14,339 nt of DNA, taken from the NCBI GenBank assembly GCA_905214235.1, contig CAJMLF010000036.1:1-14339 (forward strand). Direction: 5' to 3'. The position numbers and the translations under genes were made by a program. Below the pieces are notes generated by a model. The model saw only the letters and a program-made list of their open reading frames with translations. It ran no database searches and was not told the DNA's origin. Of this stretch, positions 7,901 to 13,094 are shown piece after piece. Position 1 is the first letter of the stretch. Each line of letters starts with the position of its first letter. This stretch comes from an uncultured bacterium. Its GTDB lineage: Bacteria; Bacillota; Bacilli; Lactobacillales; Lactobacillaceae.

Positions 7901-7933
7901 AACAACGTCGACCACTTCTTCGGTCTGGCCTAG
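4925..7933 (+). CDS. Secreted RDV-repeat protein with C-terminal CotH-like kinase domain, 1002 aa
   Basis: A predicted extracellular protein carrying a CotH-family domain, an atypical protein-kinase fold known from the spore-coat protein CotH. Residues 1-39 are a canonical KxYKxGKxW signal (KLYKHGKLW at 8-16), with cleavage expected near VHA/D. A low-complexity linker (40-80) precedes four RDV repeats at 144-184, 263-303, 379-419 and 500-539. The third is degenerate (SPDV, and ARF in place of SGF). A linker resembling a glucan-binding repeat lies at about 560-605. The CotH region (612-1002) shows WQGNSSIAWPKKGYRLKL (653-670, Lys-rich nucleotide site), NSFNLKACFTDPT (692-704), NDVDGITKN (857-865) and the acidic active-site-like MPYDLDMTW (879-887). 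GTG at 4925 is chosen because GGGGG (4913-4917) lies seven bases ahead and the signal motif aligns with the neighbour's. An upstream in-frame ATG (4874) lacks a ribosome site. No wall-anchor motif is seen. Confidence 0.88.
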   Translation: MEDKRHYKLYKHGKLWCCTAITIASLTIGTVVLHANVHADSNQPATTQVVSSSSTEVMANQPATATTENEVPLDQTTVNNNYAANDACLDHYQVTTDENNQNVFQASGWHASGQSNNERYRYAILYDNTTRNEIARQRIAPLERPDVQAAYPHINNSRLSGFDINFVLPNNISGHTISLVTRYSNDAVNGEGQRTDFWFSPIIIDNTNRANLDTLAADQNGNLHVGGWHASNQAMGKKYHYIIIYDLTSNHEIARQLVTPVQRPDVAQAFPTIGNAHDSGFDVTFKLTPQYSQGNLSIISRWTNDPVGNGDDTTDFWFAPVQKNNQGWLDSYNLSKGQLTVSGWHANDAAIYQPYHYLILFDNTAQTQVASDLVPTDPSPDVAKANPNTRSAYSARFNYQFGKVDWTAGHTYSLVSRYSISNQGNGDDGTAADHTDFWFPAMTLNQHAAYIDNYQIDSQNMLNVSGWYANDNAVGKNYAYVIILQDGHEINRQQVTMTYRQDVAAVFPTIYNSAMSGFTAAIQLPATAKGNLSFVLRFSDQSDGEGNYADIYTQPISNGFMHNRMVLGDNNQAFYYDDQGQAANNFIIDGILYRTDGSGNVLNTIKDNTNSHIGQISFTGDLTGINKDNRKPVQISVKLTDGTSIDGWATIKWQGNSSIAWPKKGYRLKLFKDQAMTKKLKIKLPGSGFKTNSFNLKACFTDPTAGLNIVNAELFKQITASRSGLADSIVNDMPNYGQIAGLPLELGINNLDQGLYVLETYQEDKLYNLDDKLADNIALSDNQSDMSTFTQPFTADDLVDTAFNNRSPKKVDQSVVDRFNQLYQLANASDAEYYNLEKQYLDVPAAIDYLTFISAINDVDGITKNITYISKAGSKWVLMPYDLDMTWNNLYNGETMSINANMEDLLNNYQQRLLLTIYKHHRQDVIDRYQALRQNVLSTANVTNLFNQWFNKVGSAAYQNDDTLWSDISVNNGRHPHPVNVTDFDNMISQRLNNVDHFFGLA

Positions 7934-7944
7934 CTCCATAACAT

Positions 7945-7988
7945 AACAATCCCCCGCGCCCGGAATTTACCGAGCGCGGGGGATTGTT
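7945..7988. terminator. Strong GC-rich hairpin after the CotH gene, without a U tract
   Basis: The 15-pair perfect stem AACAATCCCCCGCGC (7945-7959) and its complement (7974-7988) is extended by CGG/CCG after a C/A mismatch. It begins 11 bases past the stop. No T run follows on the plus strand; the hairpin simply ends in TTGTT. It may end transcription from either side or protect the mRNA 3' end. Confidence 0.7.
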
Positions 7989-7993
7989 AAACC

Positions 7994-8030
7994 AAAAAAA
8001 TCTTCCCACCTTAATAGCTTGGGAAGATTT
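7994..8030 (-). terminator. Intrinsic terminator of the 69-aa protein gene
   Basis: The 11-pair stem AAATCTTCCCA/TGGGAAGATTT (7998-8008 and 8020-8030) is followed on the minus strand by a seven-T run (A run 7994-8000). It lies 29 bases beyond the stop of the leftward small gene. Confidence 0.9.
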
Positions 8031-8059
8031 CGAAATTTAGCATATATGGTAATGAATGA

Positions 8060-8269
8060 TTAGACATCTAAGGTCTTGCCATACTCATTGTTGATAGTGT
8101 CAACAACATCCTTGGCCTTCATGTCGTCTTCAACAATGGTTTCGCCATCACGAAGTGTGTAGGTGGTGTCGTCACTCAGATTGTTAAAATCAACATCGTT
8201 ACCTTTGGCATCAACAAAATCAAACTTCGAGTTTTGGAAGTTCTTAAGAGCATCTTCATTAATTTCCAT
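8060..8269 (-). CDS. Small acidic protein of unknown function, 69 aa
   Basis: I do not recognise this protein. It is soluble, has no Cys or Trp and no membrane segment, and is rich in Asp, Glu and Asn (for example NDVDFNNLSDD at 24-34). The central strand-like stretch TTYTLRDGETIVEDD (35-49) suggests a small beta-containing fold, and a helix is likely at the C terminus (MKAKDVVDTINNEYG, 50-64). It is supported as a gene by AAAGGAAG (8277-8284) seven bases before the ATG, a good promoter upstream and a terminator downstream. It stands as a single-gene unit downstream of the ABC transporter gene on the same strand. Confidence 0.8.
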   Translation of the reverse strand: MEINEDALKNFQNSKFDFVDAKGNDVDFNNLSDDTTYTLRDGETIVEDDMKAKDVVDTINNEYGKTLDV

Positions 8270-8292
8270 GATTATGCTTCCTTTCTTCTTAC

Positions 8293-8322
8293 ATTATAAT
8301 GCTTTTTCCCCAAATATGTTAA
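8293..8322 (-). promoter_or_regulatory. Promoter of the 69-aa protein gene
   Basis: On the minus strand TTAACA (8317-8322), an 18-base spacer and a perfect TATAAT (8293-8298) lie 23 bases before the start codon, giving a very short 5' leader. Confidence 0.7.
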
Positions 8323-8368
8323 TTTTTCCGGGTAATTTAGCAATTCTTAAACCTTACCGGCACAAATC

Positions 8369-9874
8369 CTATCCCCGACCGGGCCGGTTCAGCTTCCGTT
8401 CGCCATAGTTTAGCAACCGGGTCAAGGAGAAGGTCAGGATGAAGTAGATCATCATGGCAATAAACAGCGGGAATGCACCTTTGTAAGTAGCGGACTGAAC
8501 CAGCTGGGTCTGGTACATCAGCTCCGATACCCCAATGACGGAGACAATCGAGCTGTCCTTCAACAGGGTAATAAACTCGTTGCCCAGTGCCGGCCAGATG
8601 TTCCGCAGGGCCTGGGGCATGATAACGTACCGCATCGTCAGTTTCTGACTCATCCCTAAACTCCGTGAAGCCTCAAATTGCCCGTGGTTGATAGCCTGAA
8701 TCCCGGACCGGATAATTTCGGCCACGTAGGCCCCGGAATTAATGGAAACGGCGATGATCCCCGCAACCAGGGCGGGAATGTTTTGGATTATTTCACCAAT
8801 CCCGAAGTAGACAAACATTACCTGGACCATCATTGGGGTTCCCCGGATAAACTCGATATAGGCAACGGCCAGGCTGTGCAGGACCTTATTCTTGGACCGC
8901 CGGAACATTGCGAAGATGAAGCCGAGAATGAACCCAAAGAAGACGGAGAAGACCGTGATGATCAGGGTGTAAACAATCCCCCGAACGAAGTAGTTCCAGT
9001 AGTTCAAAACGGTATTCTGCTTGGTCCCCTGGCTCATGTACTTGCCGGCCCGCGGAACATAAACCTTGTCAAAGGTGTCGTGCTTTTGCAGCTTGGTGAT
9101 TGTCTTGTTGGTGGCCGCAACCAGTCCTGGCGAATCCTTAGCAACCGCCACGGCTGTCCCCTGCTGGCCACTCACCTTGAAGTGGGGGTTGATAGCCTTC
9201 AGCTTGTCGTTATTAGCCACAAAGGCCTTGGCCCGGGTGGAGTCCATTACGACCCCGTCAACCTTGTGTGACTGGAGGGCAATGATTAAGTTGTTGACCC
9301 GGTCTAGCCCCTTTAGCTTGGCGCCCTTCATCTGCTGCTTGGCCAGGTCGTACTGTTCGGACCCGTTCTGGGCACCGATGACCTTGCCGTCAAAGTCCTT
9401 CAGGTTCTTGTACTTTGACTCTTCGGCCTTGTTGATGACAATATCTTGGTTGTCACCATAGTAGACCTTGGAAAAATCAACACTCTTGGCCCGCTCCGGA
9501 GTTGGGCTCATGGCGGCGATGACAACATCAACCTTGTGCGTTTCCAGGGCCACCAGGAGGGAGTCAAAGTTCATTACCTTGAACTCGGCCTTGACGCCCA
9601 GGTCCTTAGCCAGTTGCTTACCGAGGTCGATGTCGATTCCGACCCGCTTGCTGACGCCGTTTTCCTTAACGGAGAACTCATACGGTGGGTAATCGGCGGC
9701 CGTCCCGATGACAATCTTCCCCCGCTTCTTTATTGCGGCGACACTGCTCTGCTGGCTAGCGGCCTGACTCGTGGTGCTGCTAGAGATCGTGGTGTCCGCA
9801 AATACACCCGCTGGTGCGAACAGGAAGGGGAGGATAATGGCGATTAACATTAATAATTGCTTGATTTTCTTCAT
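8369..9874 (-). CDS. Fused substrate-binding/permease protein of a polar amino-acid ABC importer, 501 aa
   Basis: A GlnPH-type polypeptide joining an extracytoplasmic binding domain to a membrane permease, for uptake of a polar amino acid (glutamine/glutamate class is common for this layout; specificity not readable). Residues 1-26 are a signal peptide (cleavage VFA/D), followed by a Ser/Thr/Gln linker. The binding domain spans about 50-280 (IVIGTAADYPPYEF at 54-67, DVVIAAMSPTPERAKSVDFS at 116-135). The permease domain spans about 293-495, with RGTPMMVQ (344-351) and the EAA loop EASRSLGMS...PQALR (401-424) that contacts the ATPase. ATG at 9874 is chosen over an in-frame upstream TTG because AGGAAGG (9883-9889) is eight bases ahead; the TTG overlaps that site. 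No ATPase gene adjoins it in this window, so it must borrow one encoded elsewhere. Confidence 0.92.
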   Translation of the reverse strand: MKKIKQLLMLIAIILPFLFAPAGVFADTTISSSTTSQAASQQSSVAAIKKRGKIVIGTAADYPPYEFSVKENGVSKRVGIDIDLGKQLAKDLGVKAEFKVMNFDSLLVALETHKVDVVIAAMSPTPERAKSVDFSKVYYGDNQDIVINKAEESKYKNLKDFDGKVIGAQNGSEQYDLAKQQMKGAKLKGLDRVNNLIIALQSHKVDGVVMDSTRAKAFVANNDKLKAINPHFKVSGQQGTAVAVAKDSPGLVAATNKTITKLQKHDTFDKVYVPRAGKYMSQGTKQNTVLNYWNYFVRGIVYTLIITVFSVFFGFILGFIFAMFRRSKNKVLHSLAVAYIEFIRGTPMMVQVMFVYFGIGEIIQNIPALVAGIIAVSINSGAYVAEIIRSGIQAINHGQFEASRSLGMSQKLTMRYVIMPQALRNIWPALGNEFITLLKDSSIVSVIGVSELMYQTQLVQSATYKGAFPLFIAMMIYFILTFSLTRLLNYGERKLNRPGRG

Positions 9875-9906
9875 AATCAATACCTTCCTCAAAAATAATC
9901 GGTTTA

Positions 9907-9935
9907 AATATACATCGTTAACGGATATTATGCAA
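9907..9935 (-). promoter_or_regulatory. Promoter of the ABC binding/permease gene
   Basis: On the minus strand TTGCAT (9930-9935), a 17-base spacer and TATATT (9907-9912) preceded by TG make an extended -10 promoter 32 bases before the start codon. Confidence 0.7.
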
Positions 9936-9995
9936 TATATTTCGGTAAAATAGTATTTTTATTCATGCATTTGGTGAATACGCCATCGAATATAC

Positions 9996-10024
9996 AAAAA
10001 AGGCCAGCAACTGGGTGCCAGCCT
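9996..10024 (-). terminator. Intrinsic terminator of the 79-aa protein gene
   Basis: On the minus strand the stem AGGCTGGC/GCTGGCCT (10017-10024 and 10001-10008), with two G-U pairs, is followed by a T run (A run 9996-10001). The plus-strand copy would have two mismatches, so this hairpin serves the leftward gene only. Confidence 0.8.
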
Positions 10025-10040
10025 CCTAATTTCAAACTAT

Positions 10041-10280
10041 CTACTTGTCTGCCTTACCCTGGGCCACTAAGTAGTGGCGGATGTTGCGCAGGCACTTATT
10101 GAACTCGGCCCACTCATCGAAGGTCATGTCGACCGCCGCAACCTGGTAGCGGTCTGGCGGGGTCACACTGGCGACCTCCTTCGTGCCCCTCTTCAGGATT
10201 AATTGCTGACCACGGCGTTCGATATCATAATGGCGGCCACAGAGCCAATCTTGCAGGGCTTGGAAAGTATCGGTATTCAT
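10041..10280 (-). CDS. Hypothetical protein, 79 aa
   Basis: I do not recognise this protein. It is soluble, with no signal peptide. An N-terminal amphipathic segment (TFQALQDWLCG, 5-15) is followed by likely beta strands (YDIERRGQQLILKRGTKEVASV, 18-39) and a helical C-terminal half (TFDEWAEFNKCLRNIRHYLVAQ, 53-74). Two cysteines (14 and 63) are too far apart to form a CxxC. The gene is supported by GAGGTGG about four bases before the ATG (10285-10291) and a terminator just downstream. It is divergent from the 90-aa gene, sharing a 91-base promoter region. Confidence 0.72.
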   Translation of the reverse strand: MNTDTFQALQDWLCGRHYDIERRGQQLILKRGTKEVASVTPPDRYQVAAVDMTFDEWAEFNKCLRNIRHYLVAQGKADK

Positions 10281-10309
10281 TTTCCCACCTCGTTTTCACA
10301 GCGTTTGAT

Positions 10310-10338
10310 TTAACTTAATCGTAATTTAACTCTACAAT
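10310..10338 (+). promoter_or_regulatory. Promoter of the 90-aa protein gene
   Basis: TTAACT (10310-10315), a 17-base spacer and TACAAT (10333-10338) lie 33 bases before the start. The promoter is flanked by the inverted repeat TTAACTT (10310-10316) and AAGTTAA (10340-10346). This could bind a regulator controlling both divergent small genes, although such AT-rich repeats also arise by chance. Confidence 0.6.
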
Positions 10339-10371
10339 AAAGTTAAGTAATACGAAAGGGGAATCACTTGA

Positions 10372-10644
10372 ATGAAAGCAATGACTAACGAAGCGTTGTT
10401 ATCAGCAATGAAGAATGACCATGTTGAGATTGATCCGGTAACCAAGGGCGAAGATGTCTACTCGTTTAAGATTGACAACCACCAGTTTGGTCACCTTGAC
10501 AAGTACGGCAACCTGTATATGGACACCTTTGAAGAAGTAATTTCCCGTCCCCTCAGCCTGGGGAAGAAGACCATCACCCGGTGGATCAACTGGGCCGTGA
10601 AGGGCTTCCGAATCAACCGGCGGCGAATCGAAAAGTGGCAGTAA
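10372..10644 (+). CDS. Hypothetical protein, 90 aa, basic C terminus
   Basis: I do not recognise this protein. An N-terminal helix (NEALLSAMKND, 6-16) leads into a beta-rich middle (VYSFKIDNHQFGHLDKYGNLYMDTFEEV, 29-56). The C terminus is strongly basic and tryptophan-containing (KKTITRWINWAVKGFRINRRRIEKWQ, 65-90), which could contact nucleic acid or membrane lipid. No export signal is present. The start has AAAGGGG (10355-10361) ten bases ahead; a second in-frame ATG at 10381 is less well placed. It is followed by its own terminator. Confidence 0.75.
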   Translation: MKAMTNEALLSAMKNDHVEIDPVTKGEDVYSFKIDNHQFGHLDKYGNLYMDTFEEVISRPLSLGKKTITRWINWAVKGFRINRRRIEKWQ

Positions 10645-10670
10645 AATTTGAAAAGTTAACTAGTAAAGAC

Positions 10671-10705
10671 GGAGTTGGCAAAATTTTCCTGGCCAACTTC
10701 TTTTT
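10671..10705 (+). terminator. Intrinsic terminator after the 90-aa protein gene
   Basis: The nine-pair stem GGAGTTGGC/GCCAACTTC (10671-10679 and 10692-10700), with one G-U pair, is followed directly by TTTTT. Confidence 0.88.
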
Positions 10706-10729
10706 ATTACTTGTGAAAAAAAGTATAAT
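10701..10729 (+). promoter_or_regulatory. Promoter of the 91-aa protein gene
   Basis: A perfect TATAAT (10724-10729) lies 17 bases from a weak -35 TTTTTA (10701-10706). The -35 overlaps the U tract of the preceding terminator, so terminator and promoter are packed together. Confidence 0.55.
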
Positions 10730-10749
10730 TAACTGAGGAGGGGATCTGA

Positions 10750-11025
10750 ATGTCATTAATGCAAAATACTTCGGAAATTACTAAAACTGATCAGCAAGTT
10801 TACCTAATTACCTTAGTTCGGCAAAGTGCCGACCTGCCAATGTACCTGGACCACATGGTATACGAAACGCCAGCGGCCGGGCACAAGTTCATGGCCAAGT
10901 TAGTTAATGCCTTCACCGAGGCCGGCTACCGGCAAAAGCAGGTCAACGAAGACCACTACGAACTGGATAACGGCCTGGACAAGATTTCATTGACCGGGAA
11001 GACCCAGGACGTATTCAAAGACTAA
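10750..11025 (+). CDS. Hypothetical protein, 91 aa
   Basis: I do not recognise this protein. It is cytosolic by sequence, with no signal or membrane segment. It seems to alternate strand and helix: QQVYLITLVRQ (15-25), a helix over HKFMAKLVNAFTEAGYRQ (45-62), then VNEDHYELDNGLDKISLTG (64-82). A small alpha/beta fold is likely. The start has GAGGAGGGG (10735-10743) six bases ahead, one of the best ribosome sites in the window. It has its own promoter and terminator and is therefore a single-gene unit between another unknown small gene and the AEC permease. Confidence 0.78.
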   Translation: MSLMQNTSEITKTDQQVYLITLVRQSADLPMYLDHMVYETPAAGHKFMAKLVNAFTEAGYRQKQVNEDHYELDNGLDKISLTGKTQDVFKD

Positions 11026-11034
11026 TTGTTAAAG

Positions 11035-11070
11035 AAGCTGGTGGAGCACAATCCCCCAGCTTTTTTATTT
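11035..11070 (+). terminator. Intrinsic terminator after the 91-aa protein gene
   Basis: The stem AAGCTGG/CCAGCTT (11035-11041 and 11056-11062), with extra pairing possible inside, is followed by TTTTATTT. Confidence 0.85.
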
Positions 11071-11099
11071 TGCCCTATCATTACCCCTTCCCTTATAAT
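11070..11099 (+). promoter_or_regulatory. Promoter of the AEC permease gene
   Basis: TTGCCC (11070-11075), an 18-base spacer and a perfect TATAAT (11094-11099) lie 35 bases before the start codon. Confidence 0.55.
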
Positions 11100-11134
11100 G
11101 GACGTACTAGTCTTTTAAGAGAAGGGGTTACGAT

Positions 11135-12070
11135 ATGTCGATTGCAGAGCTTTTTAACCAGGTTGCCGTCATTTTCTTGTTGATGCTGCTCGGTGCCCTC
11201 ATCCGCAAACTGGGCTTCCTGCACACCCAGTCCATCAATGACCTGACGAACATTACCCTGTACTTTCTATCACCGCTGGTAATCATCAAGGCCTTTGAAC
11301 AACCCTTTTCGGCACGCCGCTTCAACATCCTCTTGATTCTGATTGTGGGCGTTTTTTTGACCTACTTTGCCTCCATCCTGCTTGCCAAGCTCGTCTTTCA
11401 CCGGGAAGAAGACCATAACCTTCAGCAAATCGCCATCTACGGAAGTAGTTATTCCAACAACGGTTTCATGGGGGTGCCCCTCGCCCAGGGACTCTTCGGC
11501 AGTATTGGTGTTTTTTACGCCGTGGCCTCGATGATTGGCTTCAACGTGATGTCTTGGACCCAGGGGATTGGCATCTTCCAGGGCCAGCACAATCGGGGTA
11601 ACTGGAGGGCCCAGCTGAAGAAGATCCTGCTGAACCCCAACATTATTGCCATCATCATCGGGCTGGTAATGTTTACGACTTCCCACCGCCTCCCCCACAC
11701 GGTTGCCAGCTTCATCAACTACGCCAGCCCGGCCTTCACCCCACTATCAATGATTATTATCGGGAGCAACCTGGCAAACCTGAAGCTCAGCAATATCAAA
11801 TTGCCCCGTGTCCTCTGGGTCAGCCTGGCCCTGCGAAATTTAATCTTCCCCATCATCGGAATCTTCATCCTGGCGGTGCTTAAGATCACCGGTATTCCCC
11901 TATATACGACGGTCATCCTCAGCGCCTGCCCGGTCGCCGGCCTGGTGGTCCTCTTCACCCTGCAGGCCGGTGGTGACGCCAAGCCAGCCACCATTCTGAT
12001 GAGCGTCTCCACAGTCCTCAGCCTATTGACAATTCCTGTCGTATACTGGATCAGTAGTTTCTGGGGGTAA
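11135..12070 (+). CDS. AEC (auxin efflux carrier) family permease, 311 aa
   Basis: An integral membrane secondary transporter. Bacterial AEC members move small organic anions such as malate or malonate, but the substrate here is not evident. About ten hydrophobic segments are visible, in two groups of five split by a charged loop (HNRGNWRAQLKK, 152-163). The family signature SSYSNNGFMGVPL (104-116) lies in the first half. LNPNIIAIIIGL (166-177) opens the second half, and ACPVAGLVVLFTLQAGGD lies in the last third. The start ATG has GAAGGGG (11121-11127) seven bases ahead. No malolactic or other substrate-defining gene adjoins it, and it is a single-gene unit ending at a long hairpin. Length is typical (about 300-320 aa). 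Confidence 0.9.
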   Translation: MSIAELFNQVAVIFLLMLLGALIRKLGFLHTQSINDLTNITLYFLSPLVIIKAFEQPFSARRFNILLILIVGVFLTYFASILLAKLVFHREEDHNLQQIAIYGSSYSNNGFMGVPLAQGLFGSIGVFYAVASMIGFNVMSWTQGIGIFQGQHNRGNWRAQLKKILLNPNIIAIIIGLVMFTTSHRLPHTVASFINYASPAFTPLSMIIIGSNLANLKLSNIKLPRVLWVSLALRNLIFPIIGIFILAVLKITGIPLYTTVILSACPVAGLVVLFTLQAGGDAKPATILMSVSTVLSLLTIPVVYWISSFWG

Positions 12071-12077
12071 TCCAACC

Positions 12078-12127
12078 AACAACCAAGCCCCGCGCACTCG
12101 CTAAGGAATGCACGGGGCTTGGTTGTT
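12078..12127. terminator. Long GC-rich hairpin between the convergent AEC and SGNH genes
   Basis: The 15-pair perfect stem AACAACCAAGCCCCG (12078-12092) and its complement (12113-12127) has further inner pairing after one mismatch. It starts eight bases after the AEC stop codon. As with the hairpin at 7945-7988, it ends in TTGTT without a long U run. It may serve both convergent genes, since no other terminator is evident for the SGNH gene. Confidence 0.75.
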
Positions 12128-12256
12128 CTTGGTATTGAAGGCTAACTTGATTAGAGCTGGTAAATTAGTTCCTATTTACATCTACATCATAACTGAAAAA
12201 AATATATTTTTACGTCTGTTAGGGTCATTGAATTTATTCACCGACTTAATAACTAC

Positions 12257-12940
12257 CTATAAAGAATTAATCTTAAAGGCAATTGTCTTGGCAAGTCGCT
12301 CGTGCCCTGCCGCGTTCGGGTGCAGGCCTTCCAGTGAAAGATTTGGAAACAGGTATGGGTTATAATTACCGGCATTAAATATATCTAAGACCGGAATGGC
12401 AAAGTAGCTGCCAACCGCTTTAACTGCATTTACGTAGTCAACAAATGTGTTTCCCAATTGGTTCTTACGAAGGTTGCCGTCATCGTCATAAAGCCGCCAC
12501 TCAGCATGATTAGACTTGGCTGGGGTTATCAGTAGGAACTTGACTTGCGGATTTTGCTTAGCCAGGTTCGTGATCATGTACTTAAGGGCCCCACAAAAGG
12601 TAGTGACCTTGTCAACGGGATCTTTAACGGTGCCAATCAGTCGGTTTGCAGCGAAGTCGTTGGTCCCACCAAAGATGGTAATTACTGCCTGATTTTTTAC
12701 GTCCCTAATCTGGTCGCCGATAAAATCGCGGTCATCTTCACCCTTGGCAATTGTTGCTCCGCCAATACCGGTATTACGCGGCGTCGTTCCCAAGTACTTA
12801 GCCATTCGGGAAACATAACTTGGAATGTCCGGTCGCGCGGCCGCCCCGTGAGTGAAACTGTCACCAATACAGGTGATTGGCTTATCCATGTACGGGAAAA
12901 CTGCATTCCGAATTATTCCTAAATCGTGTTCATTCATCAT
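12257..12940 (-). CDS. SGNH/GDSL-family hydrolase, 227 aa
   Basis: A predicted cytosolic esterase/deacylase (no signal peptide); the substrate is unknown, with acyl sugars being a common class. The four family blocks are visible: I with nucleophile Ser28 in CIGDSFTHG (24-32), II with the oxyanion Gly in NTGIGGATI (56-64), III with Asn94 in GGTNDF (91-96), and V with His207 in LEGLHPNAAGH (203-213). The DxxH partner position is Glu204, not the usual Asp, a conservative but notable change. Two adjacent ATGs (12938-12940 and 12935-12937) leave the start uncertain by one codon. The ribosome site is weak (AGAAGAG, 12947-12953), suggesting modest translation. It is divergent from uxuA across a 246-base region. 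I found no convincing promoter or private terminator. Confidence 0.88.
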   Translation of the reverse strand: MMNEHDLGIIRNAVFPYMDKPITCIGDSFTHGAAARPDIPSYVSRMAKYLGTTPRNTGIGGATIAKGEDDRDFIGDQIRDVKNQAVITIFGGTNDFAANRLIGTVKDPVDKVTTFCGALKYMITNLAKQNPQVKFLLITPAKSNHAEWRLYDDDGNLRKNQLGNTFVDYVNAVKAVGSYFAIPVLDIFNAGNYNPYLFPNLSLEGLHPNAAGHERLAKTIAFKINSL

Positions 12941-13053
12941 TGATCACTCTTCTTTCGATAGCTAATGGTGTTATCCTTTGTAACAGTCGATTTTCACAAA
13001 ACTACCTTAGTGTTGGAATTTATTTTTGCATCTAATATATCAGTTTCAGTCAT

Positions 13054-13067
13054 TGTAATCCTTTTCA
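13054..13067 (+). promoter_or_regulatory. Candidate cre (CcpA) site upstream of uxuA
   Basis: TGTAATCCTTTTCA matches the cre consensus TGWAANCGNTNWCA at every defined position except the central G. It lies 24 bases upstream of the uxuA -35 box. The central CG is normally well conserved, so this is only a candidate. Carbon catabolite control of hexuronate genes is common in Firmicutes. Confidence 0.3.
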
Positions 13068-13077
13068 TAGTGAGATA

Positions 13078-13094
13078 CAACATAAATTATGTTG
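13078..13094. promoter_or_regulatory. Perfect palindrome over the uxuA -35 box (operator candidate)
   Basis: CAACATAA and TTATGTTG form a perfect 8-base inverted repeat around a single central A. Its right arm overlaps the first three bases of the -35 (TTGACT, 13092-13097). That position fits repression by a dimeric regulator such as a GntR- or LacI-type uronate repressor; none is encoded in the window. Confidence 0.6.

Noticed and set aside
4925..7933. CotH domain as part of a prophage tail-fibre region
   Set aside because: CotH-like domains do occur in phage structural proteins, but no phage gene, integrase or attachment site is nearby and the protein carries an export signal.
8678..9271. 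197-aa open frame on the plus strand opposite the ABC gene
   Set aside because: It is antisense to clear binding-protein and permease sequence, has no ribosome site, and reads as low-complexity acidic/Gly/Pro protein typical of a shadow frame.
11083..11127. Inverted repeat ACCCCTTC/GAAGGGGT that could mask the ribosome site of the AEC gene
   Set aside because: The left arm lies upstream of the -10 box, so it would not be in the transcript from the evident promoter; it could matter only for read-through RNA.
12198..12211. Perfect AT palindrome AAAAATATATTTTT
   Set aside because: A/T-only and in an AT-rich spacer, with no promoter or stem of useful stability; such strings are expected by chance.
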